A DNA stretch of 64,000 bases from Actinernus sp. WN-2022 (lineage: Eukaryota > Cnidaria > Anthozoa > Actiniaria > Actinernidae). The position numbers and the translations under genes were made by a program. Of this stretch, positions 1 to 13,500 are shown one piece after another. The notes under the pieces were generated by a model. That model was given only the letters and a program-made list of their open reading frames with translations, had not been told where the DNA came from and ran no database searches. The first letter of the stretch is position 1. Every line of letters starts with the position of its first letter. The DNA lies in assembly GCA_030867875.1 (NCBI GenBank), contig JAOWCC010001368.1, positions 310,001-374,000 of the forward strand, written 5' to 3'.

Positions 1-280
1 AAATAAATAAAAAGAAATAGAAATACGTAAAGAAATGTAAAAAAAAATAACAAATAAATAAATACAACGCATCCTCCTCTTTCATCCTACATCATCGTGC
101 ATCATCGTGCATCACCGTGCATCATACTGCATCACCGTGCATCATCCTGCATCACCGTGCATCATCCTGCATCATCCTGCATCATCCTGCATCATCCTGC
201 ATCAGTCTGCCTTATCCTCCATCATCCTGCTTCATACTGGCCCATCCTGATTCATGCTGTCCAATCTTGGCATATCATGA

Positions 281-392
281 ACAAAATAAATAAATAAATA
301 GAAATAAATAAAAAGAAATAGAAATACATAAAGAAATGTATAAAAAATTAACAAATAAATAAATACAACGCATCCTCCTCTTTCATCCTACA
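281..392. repeat. AT-rich spacer of the satellite (representative copy)
   Basis: This spacer separates almost every decamer block. It consists of AAATA/GAAATA steps, then ACATAAAGAAATGTATAAAA, then AACAAATAAATAAATACAAC and the junction GCATCCTCCTCTTTCATC. It is strongly purine-biased (A-rich) on the plus strand, so the minus strand gives long Phe/Tyr/Leu-rich open frames with no other coding evidence. Variants such as ACGTAAAG versus ACATAAAG and AAAAGGAAAT versus AAAAAGAAAT mark subfamilies. At 30,268-30,286 part of the spacer is replaced by an A homopolymer. Confidence 0.8.
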
Positions 393-1230
393 TCATCGTG
401 CATCATCGTGCATCACCGTGCATCATACTGTATCACTGTGCATCATCCTGCATCATCCTGCATCATCCTGCATCATCCTGCATCATCCTGCATCATCCTG
501 CATCATCCTGCATCATCCTGCATCATCCTGCATCATCCTGCATCATCCTGCATCAGTCTGCGTTATCCTGCATCAGTCTGCGTTATCCTCCATCATCCTG
601 CTTCATACTGGCCCTTCCTGATTCATGCTGTCCAATCTTGGCATATCATGAACAAAATAAATAAATAAATAGAAATAAATAAAAATAAATAGAAATACGT
701 AAAGAAATGTATAAAAAATTAACAAATAAATAAATACAACGCATCCTCCTCTTTCATCTTGGCATATCATGAACAAAACATATAAATAAATAGAAATAAA
801 TAAAAAGAAATAGAAATACGTAAAGAAATGTAAAAAAAAATAACAAATAAATAAATACAACGCATCCTCCTCTTTCATCCTACATCATCGTGCATCATCG
901 TGCATCACCGTGCATCATACTGCATCACCGTGCATCATCCTGCATCACCGTGCATCATCCTGCATCATCCTCCATCATCCTGCATCATCCTGCATCAGTC
1001 TGCCTTATCCTCCATCATCCTGCTTCATACTGGCCCATCCTGATTCATGCTGTCCAATCTTGGCATATCATGAACAAAATAAATAAATAAATAGAAATAA
1101 ATAAAAAGAAATAGAAATACATAAAGAAATGTATAAAAAATTAACAAATAAATAAATACAACGCATCCTCCTCTTTCATCCTACATCATCGTGCATCATC
1201 GTGCATCACCGTGCATCATACTACATCACC

Positions 1231-1588
1231 GTGCATCATCCTGCATCATCCTGCATCATCCTGCATCATCCTGCATCATCCTGCATCATCCTGCATCATC
1301 CTGCATCATCCTGCATCATCCTGCATCATCCTGCATCATCCTGCATCATCCTGCATCATCCTGCATCATCCTGCATCATCCTGCATCATCCTGCATCATC
1401 CTGCATCATCCTGCATCATCCTGCATCATCCTGAATCATCCTGCATCATCCTGCATCATCCTGCATCATCCTGCATCATCCTGCATCATTCTGCATCATC
1501 CTGCATCATCCTGCATCATCCTGCATCATCCTGCATCATCCTGCATCATCCTGCATCATCCTGCATCATCCTGCATCATCCTGCATCA
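1231..1588. repeat. Long uninterrupted decamer run
   Basis: About 36 decamers in perfect 10-bp register, nearly all CATCATCCTG, with two informative single-base variants: CTGAATCATC near 1,433 and CATTCTG near 1,489. The same pair, in the same order, recurs in blocks near 5,997/6,042, 7,722/7,768, 15,684/15,730 and 17,039/17,084, marking these as copies of one ancestral long block. Confidence 0.85.
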
Positions 1589-4500
1589 GTCTGCGTTATC
1601 CTGCATCAGTCTGCGTTATCCTCCATCATCCTGCTTCATACTGGCCCTTCCTGATTCATGCTGTCCAATCTTGGCATATCATGAACAAAATAAATAAATA
1701 AATAGAAATAAATAAAAGGAAATAGAAATACGTTAAGAAATGTATAAAAAATTAACAAATAAATAAATACAACGCATCCTCCTCTTTCATCTTGGCATAT
1801 CATGAACAAAACAAATAAATAAATAAAAATAAATAAAAAGAAATAGAAATACGTAAAGAAATGTAAAAAAAAATAACAAATAAATAAATACAACGCATCC
1901 TCCTCTTTCATCCTACATCATCGTGCATCATCGTGCATCACCGTGCATCATACTGCATCACCGTGCATCATCCTGCATCACCGTGCATCATCCTGCATCA
2001 TCCTGCATCATCCTGCATCATCCTGCATCAGTCTGCCTTATCCTCCATCATCCTGCTTCATACTGGCCCATCCTGATTCATGCTGTCCAATCTTGGCATA
2101 TCATGAACAAAATAAATAAATAAATAGAAATAAATAAAAAGAAATAGAAATACATAAAGAAATGTATAAAAAATTAACAAATAAATAAATACAACGCATC
2201 CTCCTCTTTCATCCTACATCATCCTGCATCATCCTGCATCATCCTGCATCATCCTGCATCATCCTGCATCATTCTGCATCATCCTGCATCATCCTGCATC
2301 ATCCTGCATCATCCTGCATCATCCTGCATCATCCTGCATCATCCTGCATCATCCTGCATCATCCTGCATCAGTCTGCGTTATCCTGCATCAGTCTGCGTT
2401 ATCCTCCATCATCCTGCTTCATACTGGCCCTTCCTGATTCATGCTGTCCAATCTTGGCATATCATGAACAAAATAAATAAATAAATAGAAATAAATAAAA
2501 GGAAATAGAAATACGTTAAGAAATGTATAAAAAATTAACAAATAAATAAATACAACGCATCCTCCTCTTTCATCTTGGCATATCATGAACAAAACAAATA
2601 AATAAATAGAAATAAATAAAAAGAAATAGAAATACGTAAAGAAATGTAAAAAAAAATAACAAATAAATAAATACAACGCATCCTCCTCTTTCATCCTACA
2701 TCATCGTGCATCATCGTGCATCACCGTGCATCATACTGCATCACCGTGTATCATCCTGCATCACCGTGCATCATCCTGCATCATCCTGCATCATCCTGCA
2801 TCATCCTGCATCAGTCTGCCTTATCCTCCATCATCCTGCTTCATACTGGCCCATCCTGATTCATGCTGTCCAATCTTGGCATATCATGAACAAAATAAAT
2901 AAATAAATAGAAATAAATAAAAAGAAATAGAAATACATAAAGAAATGTATAAAAAATTAACAAATAAATAAATACAACGCATCCTCCTCTTTCATCCTAC
3001 ATCATCGTGCATCATCGTGCATCACCGTGCATCATACTGCATCACTGTGCATCATCCTGCATCATCCTGCATCATCCTGCATCATCCTGCATCATCGTGC
3101 ATCATCCTGCATCATCCTGCATCATCCTGCATCATCCTGCATCATCCTGCATCAGTCTGCGTTATCCTGCATCAGTCTGCGTTATCCTCCATCATCCTGC
3201 TTCATACTGGCCCTTCCTGATTCATGCTGTCCAATCTTGGCATATCATGAACAAAATAAATAAATAAATAGAAATAAATAAAAAGAAATAGAAATACGTA
3301 AAGAAATGTATAAAAAATTAACAAATAAATAAATACAACGCATCCTCCTCTTTCATCTTGGCATATCATGAACAAAACATATAAATAAATAGAAATAAAT
3401 AAAAAGAAATAGAAATACGTAAAGAAATGTAAAAAAAAATAACAAATAAATAAATACAACGCATCCTCCTCTTTCATCCTACATCATCGTGCATCATACG
3501 GCATCACCGTGCATCATCCTGCATCACCGTGCATCATCCTGCATCATCCTGCATCATCCTGCATCATCCTGCATCAGTCTGCCTTATCCTCCATCATCCT
3601 GCTTCATACTGGCCCATCCTGATTCATGCTGTCCAATCTTGGCATATCATGAACAAAAGAAATAAATAAATAGAAATAAATAAAAAGAAATAGAAATACA
3701 TAAAGAAATGTATAAAAAATTAACAAATAAATAAATACAACGCATCCTCCTCTTTCATCCTACATCATCGTGCATCATCGTGCATCACCGTGCATCATAC
3801 TACATCACCGTGCATCATCCTGCATCATCCTGCATCATCCTGCATCATCCTGCATCATCCTGCATCATCCTGCATCATTCTGCATCATCCTGCATCATCC
3901 TGCATCATCCTGCATCATCCTGCATCATCCTGCATCATCCTGCATCATCCTGCATCATCCTGCATCAGTCTGCGTTATCCTGCATCAGTCTGCGTTATCT
4001 TCCATCATCCTGCTTCATACTGGCCCTTCCTGATTCATGCTGTCCAATCTTGGCATATCATGAACAAAATAAATAAATAAATAGAAATAAATAAAAATAA
4101 ATAGAAATACATAAAGAAATGTATAAAAAATTAACAAATAAATAAATACAACGCATCCTCCTCTTTCATCCTACATCATCGTGCATCATCGTGCATCACC
4201 GTGCATCATACTGCATCACTGTGCATCATCCTGCATCATCCTGCATCATCCTGCATCATCCTGCATCATCCTGCATCATCCTGCATCATCCTGCATCATC
4301 CTGCATCATCCTGTATCATCCTGCATCAGTCTGCGTTATCCTGCATCATCCTGCATCAGTCTGCGTTATCCTCCATCATCCTGCTTCATACTGGCCCTTC
4401 CTGATTCATGCTGTCCAATCTTGGCATATCATGAACAAAATAAATAAATAAATAAAAATAAATAAATAGAAATAGAAATACGTAAAGAAATGTATAAAAA

Positions 4501-7500
4501 ATTAACAAATAAATAAATACAACGCATCCTCCTCTTTCATCTTGGCATATCATGAACAAAACAAATAAATAAATAGAAATAAATAAAAAGAAATAGAAAT
4601 ACGTAAAGAAATGTAAAAAAAAATAACAAATAAATAAATACAACGCATCCTCCTCTTTCATCCTACATCATCGTGCATCATCGTGCATCACCGTGCATCA
4701 TACTGCATCACCGTGCATCATCCTGCATCACCGTGCATCATCCTGCATCATCCTGCATCATCCTGCATCATCCTGCATCAGTCTGCCTTATCCTCCATCA
4801 TCCTGCTTCATACTGGCCCATCCTGATTCATGCTGTCCAATCTTGGCATATCATGAACAAAATAAATAAATAAATAGAAATAAATAAAAATAAATAGAAA
4901 TACATAAAGAAATGTATAAAAAATTAACAAATAAATAAATACAACGCATCCTCCTCTTTCATCCTACATCATCGTGCATCATCGTGCATCACCGTGCATC
5001 ATACTGCATCACTGTGCATCATCCTGCATCATCCTGCATCATCCTGCATCATCCTGCATCATCCTGCATCATCGTGCATCATCCTGCATCATCCTGCATC
5101 ATCCTGTATCATCCTGCATCAGTCTGCGTTATCCTGCATCATCCTGCATCAGTCTGCGTTATCCTCCATCATCCTGCTTCATACTGGCCCTTCCTGATTC
5201 ATGCTGTCCAATCTTGGCATATCATGAACAAAATAAATAAATAAATAAAAATAAATAAATAGAAATAGAAATACGTAAAGAAATGTATAAAAAATTAACA
5301 AATAAATAAATACAACGCATCATCTTTCATCTTGGCATATCATGAACAAAATAAATAAATAAATAGAAATAAATAAAAAGAAATAGAAATACATAAAGAA
5401 ATGTTTAAAAAAATAACAAATAAATAAATACAACGCATCCTCCTCTTTCATCCTACATCATCGTGCATCATCGTGCATCACCGTGCATCATACTGCATCA
5501 CCGTGCATCATCCTGCATCACCGTGCATCATCCTGCATCATCCTGCATCATCCTGCATCATCCTGCATCAGTCTGCCTTATCCTCCATCATCCTGCTTCA
5601 TACTGGCCCATCCTGATTCATGCTGTCCAATCTTGGCATATCATGAACAAAAGAAATAAATAAATAGAAATAAATAAAAAGAAATAGAAATACATAAAGA
5701 AATGTATAAAAAATTAACAAATAAATAAATACAACGCATCCTCCTCTTTCATCCTACATCATCGTGCATCATCGTGCATCACCGTGCATCATACTACATC
5801 ACCGTGCATCATCCTGCATCATCCTGCATCATCCTGCATCATCCTGCATCATCCTGCATCATCCTGCATCATCCTGCATCATCCTGCATCATCCTGCATC
5901 ATCCTGCATCATCCTGCATCATCCTGCATCATCCTGCATCATCCTGCATCATCCTGCATCATCCTGCATCATCCTGCATCATCCTGCATCATCCTGAATC
6001 ATCCTGCATCATCCTGCATCATCCTGCATCATCCTGCATCATTCTGCATCATCCTGCATCATCCTGCATCATCCTGCATCATCCTGCATCATCCTGCATC
6101 ATCCTGCATCATCCTGCATCATCCTGCATCATCCTGCATCAGTCTGCGTTATCCTGCATCAGTCTGCGTTATCCTCCATCATCCTGCTTCATACTGGCCC
6201 TTCCTGATTCATGCTGTCCAATCTTGGCATATCATGAACAAAATAAATAAATAAATAGAAATAAATAAAAGGAAATAGAAATACGTTAAGAAATGTATAA
6301 AAAATTAACAAATAAATAAATACAACGCATCCTCCTCTTTCATCTTGGCATATCATGAACAAAACAAATAAATAAATAGAAATAAATAAAAAGAAATAGA
6401 AATACGTAAAGAAATGTAAAAAAAAATAACAAATAAATAAATACAACGCATCCTCCTCTTTCATCCTACATCATCGTGCATCATCGTGCATCACCGTGCA
6501 TCATACTGCATCACTGTGCATCATCCTGCATCACCGTGCATCATCCTGCATCATCCTGCATCATCCTGCATCAGTCTGCCTTATCCTCCATCATCCTGCT
6601 TCATACTGGCCCATCCTGATTCATGCTGTCCAATCTTGGCATATCATGAACAAAATAAATAAATAAATAGAAATAAATAAAAAGAAATAGAAATACATAA
6701 AGAAATGTATAAAAAATTAACAAATAAATAAATACAACGCATCCTCCTCTTTCATCCTACATCATCGTGCATCATCGTGCATCACCGTGCATCATACTGC
6801 ATCACTGTGCATCATCCTGCATCATCCTGCATCATCCTGCATCATCCTGCATCATCCTGCATCATCCTGCATCATCCTGCATCATCCTGCATCATCCTGC
6901 ATCAGTCTGCGTTATCCTGCATCAGTCTGCGTTATCCTCCATCATCCTCCTTCATACTGGCCCTTCCTGATTCATGCTGTCCAATCTTGGCATATCATGA
7001 ACAAAATAAATAAATAAATAGAAATAAATAAAAATAAATAGAAATACATAAAGAAATGTATAAAAAATTAACAAATAAATAAATACAACGCATCCTCCTC
7101 TTTCATCTTGGCATATCATGAACAAAACATATAAATAAATAGAAATAAATAAAAAGAAATAGAAATACGTAAAGAAATGTAAAAAAAAATAACAAATAAA
7201 TAAATACAACGCATCCTCCTCTTTCATCCTACATCATCGTGCATCATCGTGCATCACCGTGCATCATACTGCATCACCGTGCATCATCCTGCATCACCGT
7301 GCATCATCCTGCATCATCCTGCATCATCCTGCATCATCCTGCATCAGTCTGCCTTATCCTCCATCATCCTGCTTCATACTGGCCCATCCTGATTCATGCT
7401 GTCCAATCTTGGCATATCATGAACAAAAGAAATAAATAAATAGAAATAAATAAAAAGAAATAGAAATACATAAAGAAATGTATAAAAAATTAACAAATAA

Positions 7501-10500
7501 ATAAATACAACGCATCCTCCTCTTTCATCCTACATCATCGTGCATCATCGTGCATCACCGTGCATCATACTACATCACCGTGCATCATCCTGCATCATCC
7601 TGCATCATCCTGCATCATCCTGCATCATCCTGCATCATCCTGCATCATCCTGCATCATCCTGCATCATCCTGCATCATCCTGCATCATCCTGCATCATCC
7701 TGCATCATCCTGCATCATCCTGAATCATCCTGCATCATCCTGCATCATCCTGCATCATCCTGCATCATTCTGCATCATCCTGCATCATCCTGCATCATCC
7801 TGCATCATCCTGCATCATCCTGCATCATCCTGCATCATCCTGCATCATCCTGCATCAGTCTGCGTTATCCTGCATCAGTCTGCGTTATCCTCCATCATCC
7901 TGCTTCATACTGGCCCTTCCTGATTCATGCTGTCCAATCTTGGCATATCATGAACAAAATAAATAAATAAATAGAAATAAATAAAAGGAAATAGAAATAC
8001 GTTAAGAAATGTATAAAAAATTAACAAATAAATAAATACAACGCATCCTCCTCTTTCATCTTGGCATATCATGAACAAAACAAATAAATAAATAGAAATA
8101 AATAAAAAGAAATAGAAATACGTAAAGAAATGTAAAAAAAAATAACAAATAAATAAATACAACGCATCCTCCTCTTTCATCCTACATCATCGTGCATCAT
8201 CGTGCATCACCGTGCATCATACTACATCACCGTGCATCATCCTGCATCATCCTGCATCATCCTGCATCATCCTGCATCATCCTGCATCATCCTGCATCAT
8301 CCTGCATCATCCTGCATCATCCTGCATCATCCTGCATCATCCTGCATCATCCTGCATCATCCTGCATCATCCTGCATCATCCTGCATCATCCTGCATCAT
8401 CCTGCATCATCCTGCATCATCCTGCATCATCCTGCATCATCCTGCATCATCCTGCATCATCCTGCATCATCCTGCATCATCCTGCATCAGTCTGCGTTAT
8501 CCTGCATCAGTCTGCGTTATCCTCCATCATCCTGCTTCATACTGGCCCTTCCTGATTCATGCTGTCCAATCTTGGCATATCATGAACAAAATAAATAAAT
8601 AAATAGAAATAAATAAAAGGAAATAGAAATACGTTAAGAAATGTATAAAAAAATAACAAATAAATAAATACAACGCATCCTCCTCTTTCATCTTGGCATA
8701 TCATGAACAAAACAAATAAATAAATAGAAATAAATAAAAAGAAATAGAAATACGTAAAGAAATGTAAAAAAAAATAACAAATAAATAAATACAACGCATC
8801 CTCCTCTTTCATCCTACATCATCGTGCATCATCGTGCATCACCGTGCATCATACTGCATCACCGTGCATCATCCTGCATCACCGTGCATCATCCTGCATC
8901 ATCCTGCATCATCCTGCATCATCCTGCATCAGTCTGCCTTATCCTCCATCATCCTGCTTCATACTGGCCCATCCTGATTCATGCTGTCCAATCTTGGCAT
9001 ATCATGAACAAAATAAATAAATAAATAGAAATAAATAAAAAGAAATAGAAATACATAAAGAAATGTATAAAAAATTAACAAATAAATAAATACAACGCAT
9101 CCTCCTCTTTCATCCTACATCATCGTGCATCATCGTGCATCACCGTGCATCATACTGTATCACTGTGCATCATCCTGCATCATCCTGCATCATCCTGCAT
9201 CATCCTGCATCATCCTGCATCATCCTGCATCATCCTGCATCATCCTGCATCATCCTGCATCATCCTGCATCAGTCTGCGTTATCCTGCATCAGTCTGCGT
9301 TATCCTCCATCATCCTGCTTCATACTGGCCCTTCCTGATTCATGCTGTCCAATCTTGGCATATCATGAACAAAATAAATAAATAAATAGAAATAAATAAA
9401 AAGAAATAGAAATACGTAAAGAAATGTATAAAAAATTAACAAATAAATAAATACAACGCATCCTCCTCTTTCATCTTGGCATATCATGAACAAAACATAT
9501 AAATAAATAGAAATAAATAAAAAGAAATAGAAATACGTAAAGAAATGTTAAAAAAAAATAACAAATAAATAAATACAACGCATCCTCCTCTTTCATCCTA
9601 CATCATCGTGCATCATCGTGCATCACCGTGCATCATACTGCATCACCGTGCATCATCCTGCATCACCGTGCATCATCCTGCATCATCCTCCATCATCCTG
9701 CATCATCCTGCATCAGTCTGCCTTATCCTCCATCATCCTGCTTCATACTGGCCCATCCTGATTCATGCTGTCCAATCTTGGCATATCATGAACAAAAGAA
9801 ATAAATAAATAGAAATAAATAAAAAGAAATAGAAATACATAAAGAAATGTATAAAAAATTAACAAATAAATAAATACAACGCATCCTCCTCTTTCATCCT
9901 ACATCATCGTGCATCATCGTGCATCACCGTGCATCATACTACATCACCGTGCATCATCCTGCATCATCCTGCATCATCCTGCATCATCCTGCATCATCCT
10001 GCATCATCCTGCATCATCCTGCATCATCCTGCATCATCCTGCATCATCCTGCATCATCCTGCATCATCCTGCATCATCCTGCATCATCCTGCATCATCCT
10101 GCATCATCCTGCATCATCCTGCATCATCCTACATCATCGTGCATCATCGTGCATCACCGTGCATCATACTGCATCACTGTGCATCATCCTGCATCATCCT
10201 GCATCATCCTGCATCATCCTGCATCATCCTGCATCATCCTGCATCATCCTGCATCATCCTGCATCATCCTGTATCATCCTGCATCAGTCTGCGTTATCCT
10301 GCATCATCCTGCATCAGTCTGCGTTATCCTCCATCATCCTGCTTCATACTGGCCCTTCCTGATTCATGCTGTCCAATCTTGGCATATCATGAACAAAATA
10401 AATAAATAAATAAAAATAAATAAATAGAAAGAGAAATACGTAAAGAAATGTATAAAAAATTAACAAATAAATAAATACAACGCATCATCTTTCATCTTGG

Positions 10501-13500
10501 CATATCATGAACAAAATAAATAAATAAATAGAAATAAATAAAAAGAAATAGAAATACATGAAGAAATGTTTAAAAAAATAACAAATAAATAAATACAACG
10601 CATCCTCCTCTTTCATCCTACATCATCGTGCATCATCGTGCATCACCGTGCATCATACTGCATCACCGTGCATCATCCTGCATCACCGTGCATCATCCTG
10701 CATCATCCTGCATCATCCTGCATCATCCTGCATCAGTCTGCCTTATCCTCCATCATCCTGCTTCATACTGGCCCATCCTGATTCATGCTGTCCAATCTTG
10801 GCATATCATGAACAAAATAAATAAATAAATAGAAATAAATAAAAAGAAATAGAAATACATAAAGAAATGTATAAAAAATTAACAAATAAATAAATACAAC
10901 GCATCCTCCTCTTTCATCCTACATCATCCTGCATCATCCTGCATCATCCTGCATCATCCTGCATCATCCTGCATCATTCTGCATCATCCTGCATCATCCT
11001 GCATCATCCTGCATCATCCTGCATCATCCTGCATCATCCTGCATCATCCTGCATCATCCTGCATCATCCTGCATCAGTCTGCGTTATCCTGCATCAGTCT
11101 GCGTTATCCTCCATCATCCTGCTTCATACTGGCCCTTCCTGATTCATGCTGTCCAATCTTGGCATATCATGAACAAAATAAATAAATAAATAGAAATAAA
11201 TAAAAGGAAATAGAAATACGTTAAGAAATGTATAAAATTTTAACAAATAAATAAATACAACGCATCCTCCTCTTTCATCTTGGCATATCATGAACAAAAC
11301 AAATAAATAAATAGAAATAAATAAAAAGAAATAGAAATACGTAAAGAAATGTAAAAAAAAATAACAAATAAATAAATACAACGCATCCTCCTCTTTCATC
11401 GTGCATCACCGTGCATCATCGTGCATCACCGTGCATCATACTGCATCACCGTGCATCATCCTGCATCACCGTGCATCATCCTGCATCATCCTGCATCATC
11501 CTGCATCATCCTGCATCAGTCTGCCTTATCCTCCATCATCCTGCTTCATACTGGCCCATCCTGATTCATGCTGTCCAATCTTGGCATATCATGAACAAAA
11601 TAAATAAATAAATAGAAATAAATAAAAAGAAATAGAAATACATAAAGAAATGTATAAAAAATTAACAAATAAATAAATACAACGCATCCTCCTCTTTCAT
11701 CCTACATCATCGTGCATCATCGTGCATCACCGTGCATCATACTGCATCACTGTGCATCATCCTGCATCATCCTGCATCATCCTGCATCATCCTGCATCAT
11801 CCTGCATCATCCTGCATCATCCTGCATCATCCTGCATCATCCTGCATCATCCTGCATCAGTCTGCGTTATCCTGCATCAGTCTGCGTTATCCTCCATCAT
11901 CCTGCTTCATACTGGCCCTTCCTGATTCATGCTGTCCAATCTTGGCATATCATGAACAAAATAAATAAATAAATAGAAATAAATAAAAAGAAATAGAAAT
12001 ACGTAAAGAAATGTATAAAAAATTAACAAATAAATAAATACAACGCATCCTCCTCTTTCATCTTGGCATATCATGAACAAAACATATAAATAAATAGAAA
12101 TAAATAAAAAGAAATAGAAATACGTAAAGAAATGTAAAAAAAAATAACAAATAAATAAATACAACGCATCCTCCTCTTTCATCCTACATCATCGTGCATC
12201 ATCGTGCATCACCGTGCATCATACGGCATCACCGTGCATCATCCTGCATCACCGTGCATCATCCTGCATCATCCTGCATCATCCTGCATCATCCTGCATC
12301 AGTCTGCCTTATCCTCCATCATCCTGCTTCATACTGGCCCATCCTGATTCATGCTGTCCAATCTTGGCATATCATGAACAAAAGAAATAAATAAATAGAA
12401 ATAAATAAAAAGAAATAGAAATACATAAAGAAATGTATAAAAAATTAACAAATAAATAAATACAACGCATCCTCCTCTTTCATCCTACATCATCGTGCAT
12501 CATCGTGCATCACCGTGCATCATACTACATCACCGTGCATCATCCTGCATCATCCTGCATCATCCTGCATCATCCTGCATCATCCTGCATCATCCTGCAT
12601 CATTCTGCATCATCCTGCATCATCCTGCATCATCCTGCATCATCCTGCATCATCCTGCATCATCCTGCATCATCCTGCATCAGTCTGCGTTATCCTGCAT
12701 CAGTCTGCGTTATCCTCCATCATCCTGCTTCATACTGGCCCTTCCTGATTCATGCTGTCCAATCTTGGCATATCATGAACAAAATAAATAAATAAATAGA
12801 AATAAATAAAAATAAATAGAAATACATAAAGAAATGTATAAAAAATTAACAAATAAATAAATACAACGCATCCTCCTCTTTCATCCTACATCATCGTGCA
12901 TCATCGTGCATCACCGTGCATCATACTGCATCACTGTGCATCATCCTGCATCATCCTGCATCATCCTGCATCATCCTGCATCATCCTGCATCATCCTGCA
13001 TCATCCTGCATCATCCTGCATCATCCTGTATCATCCTGCATCAGTCTGCGTTATCCTGCATCATCCTGCATCAGTCTGCGTTATCCTCCATCATCCTGCT
13101 TCATACTGGCCCTTCCTGATTCATGCTGTCCAATCTTGGCATATCATGAACAAAATAAATAAATAAATAAAAATAAATAAATAGAAAGAGAAATACGTAA
13201 AGAAATGTATAAAAAATTAACAAATAAATAAATACAACGCATCATCTTTCATCTTGGCATATCATGAACAAAATAAATAAATAAATAGAAATAAATAAAA
13301 AGAAATAGAAATACATGAAGAAATGTTTAAAAAAATAACAAATAAATAAATACAACGCATCCTCCTCTTTCATCCTACATCATCGTGCATCATCGTGCAT
13401 CACCGTGCATCATACTGCATCACCGTGCATCATCCTGCATCACCGTGCATCATCCTGCATCATCCTGCATCATCCTGCATCATCCTGCATCAGTCTGCCT

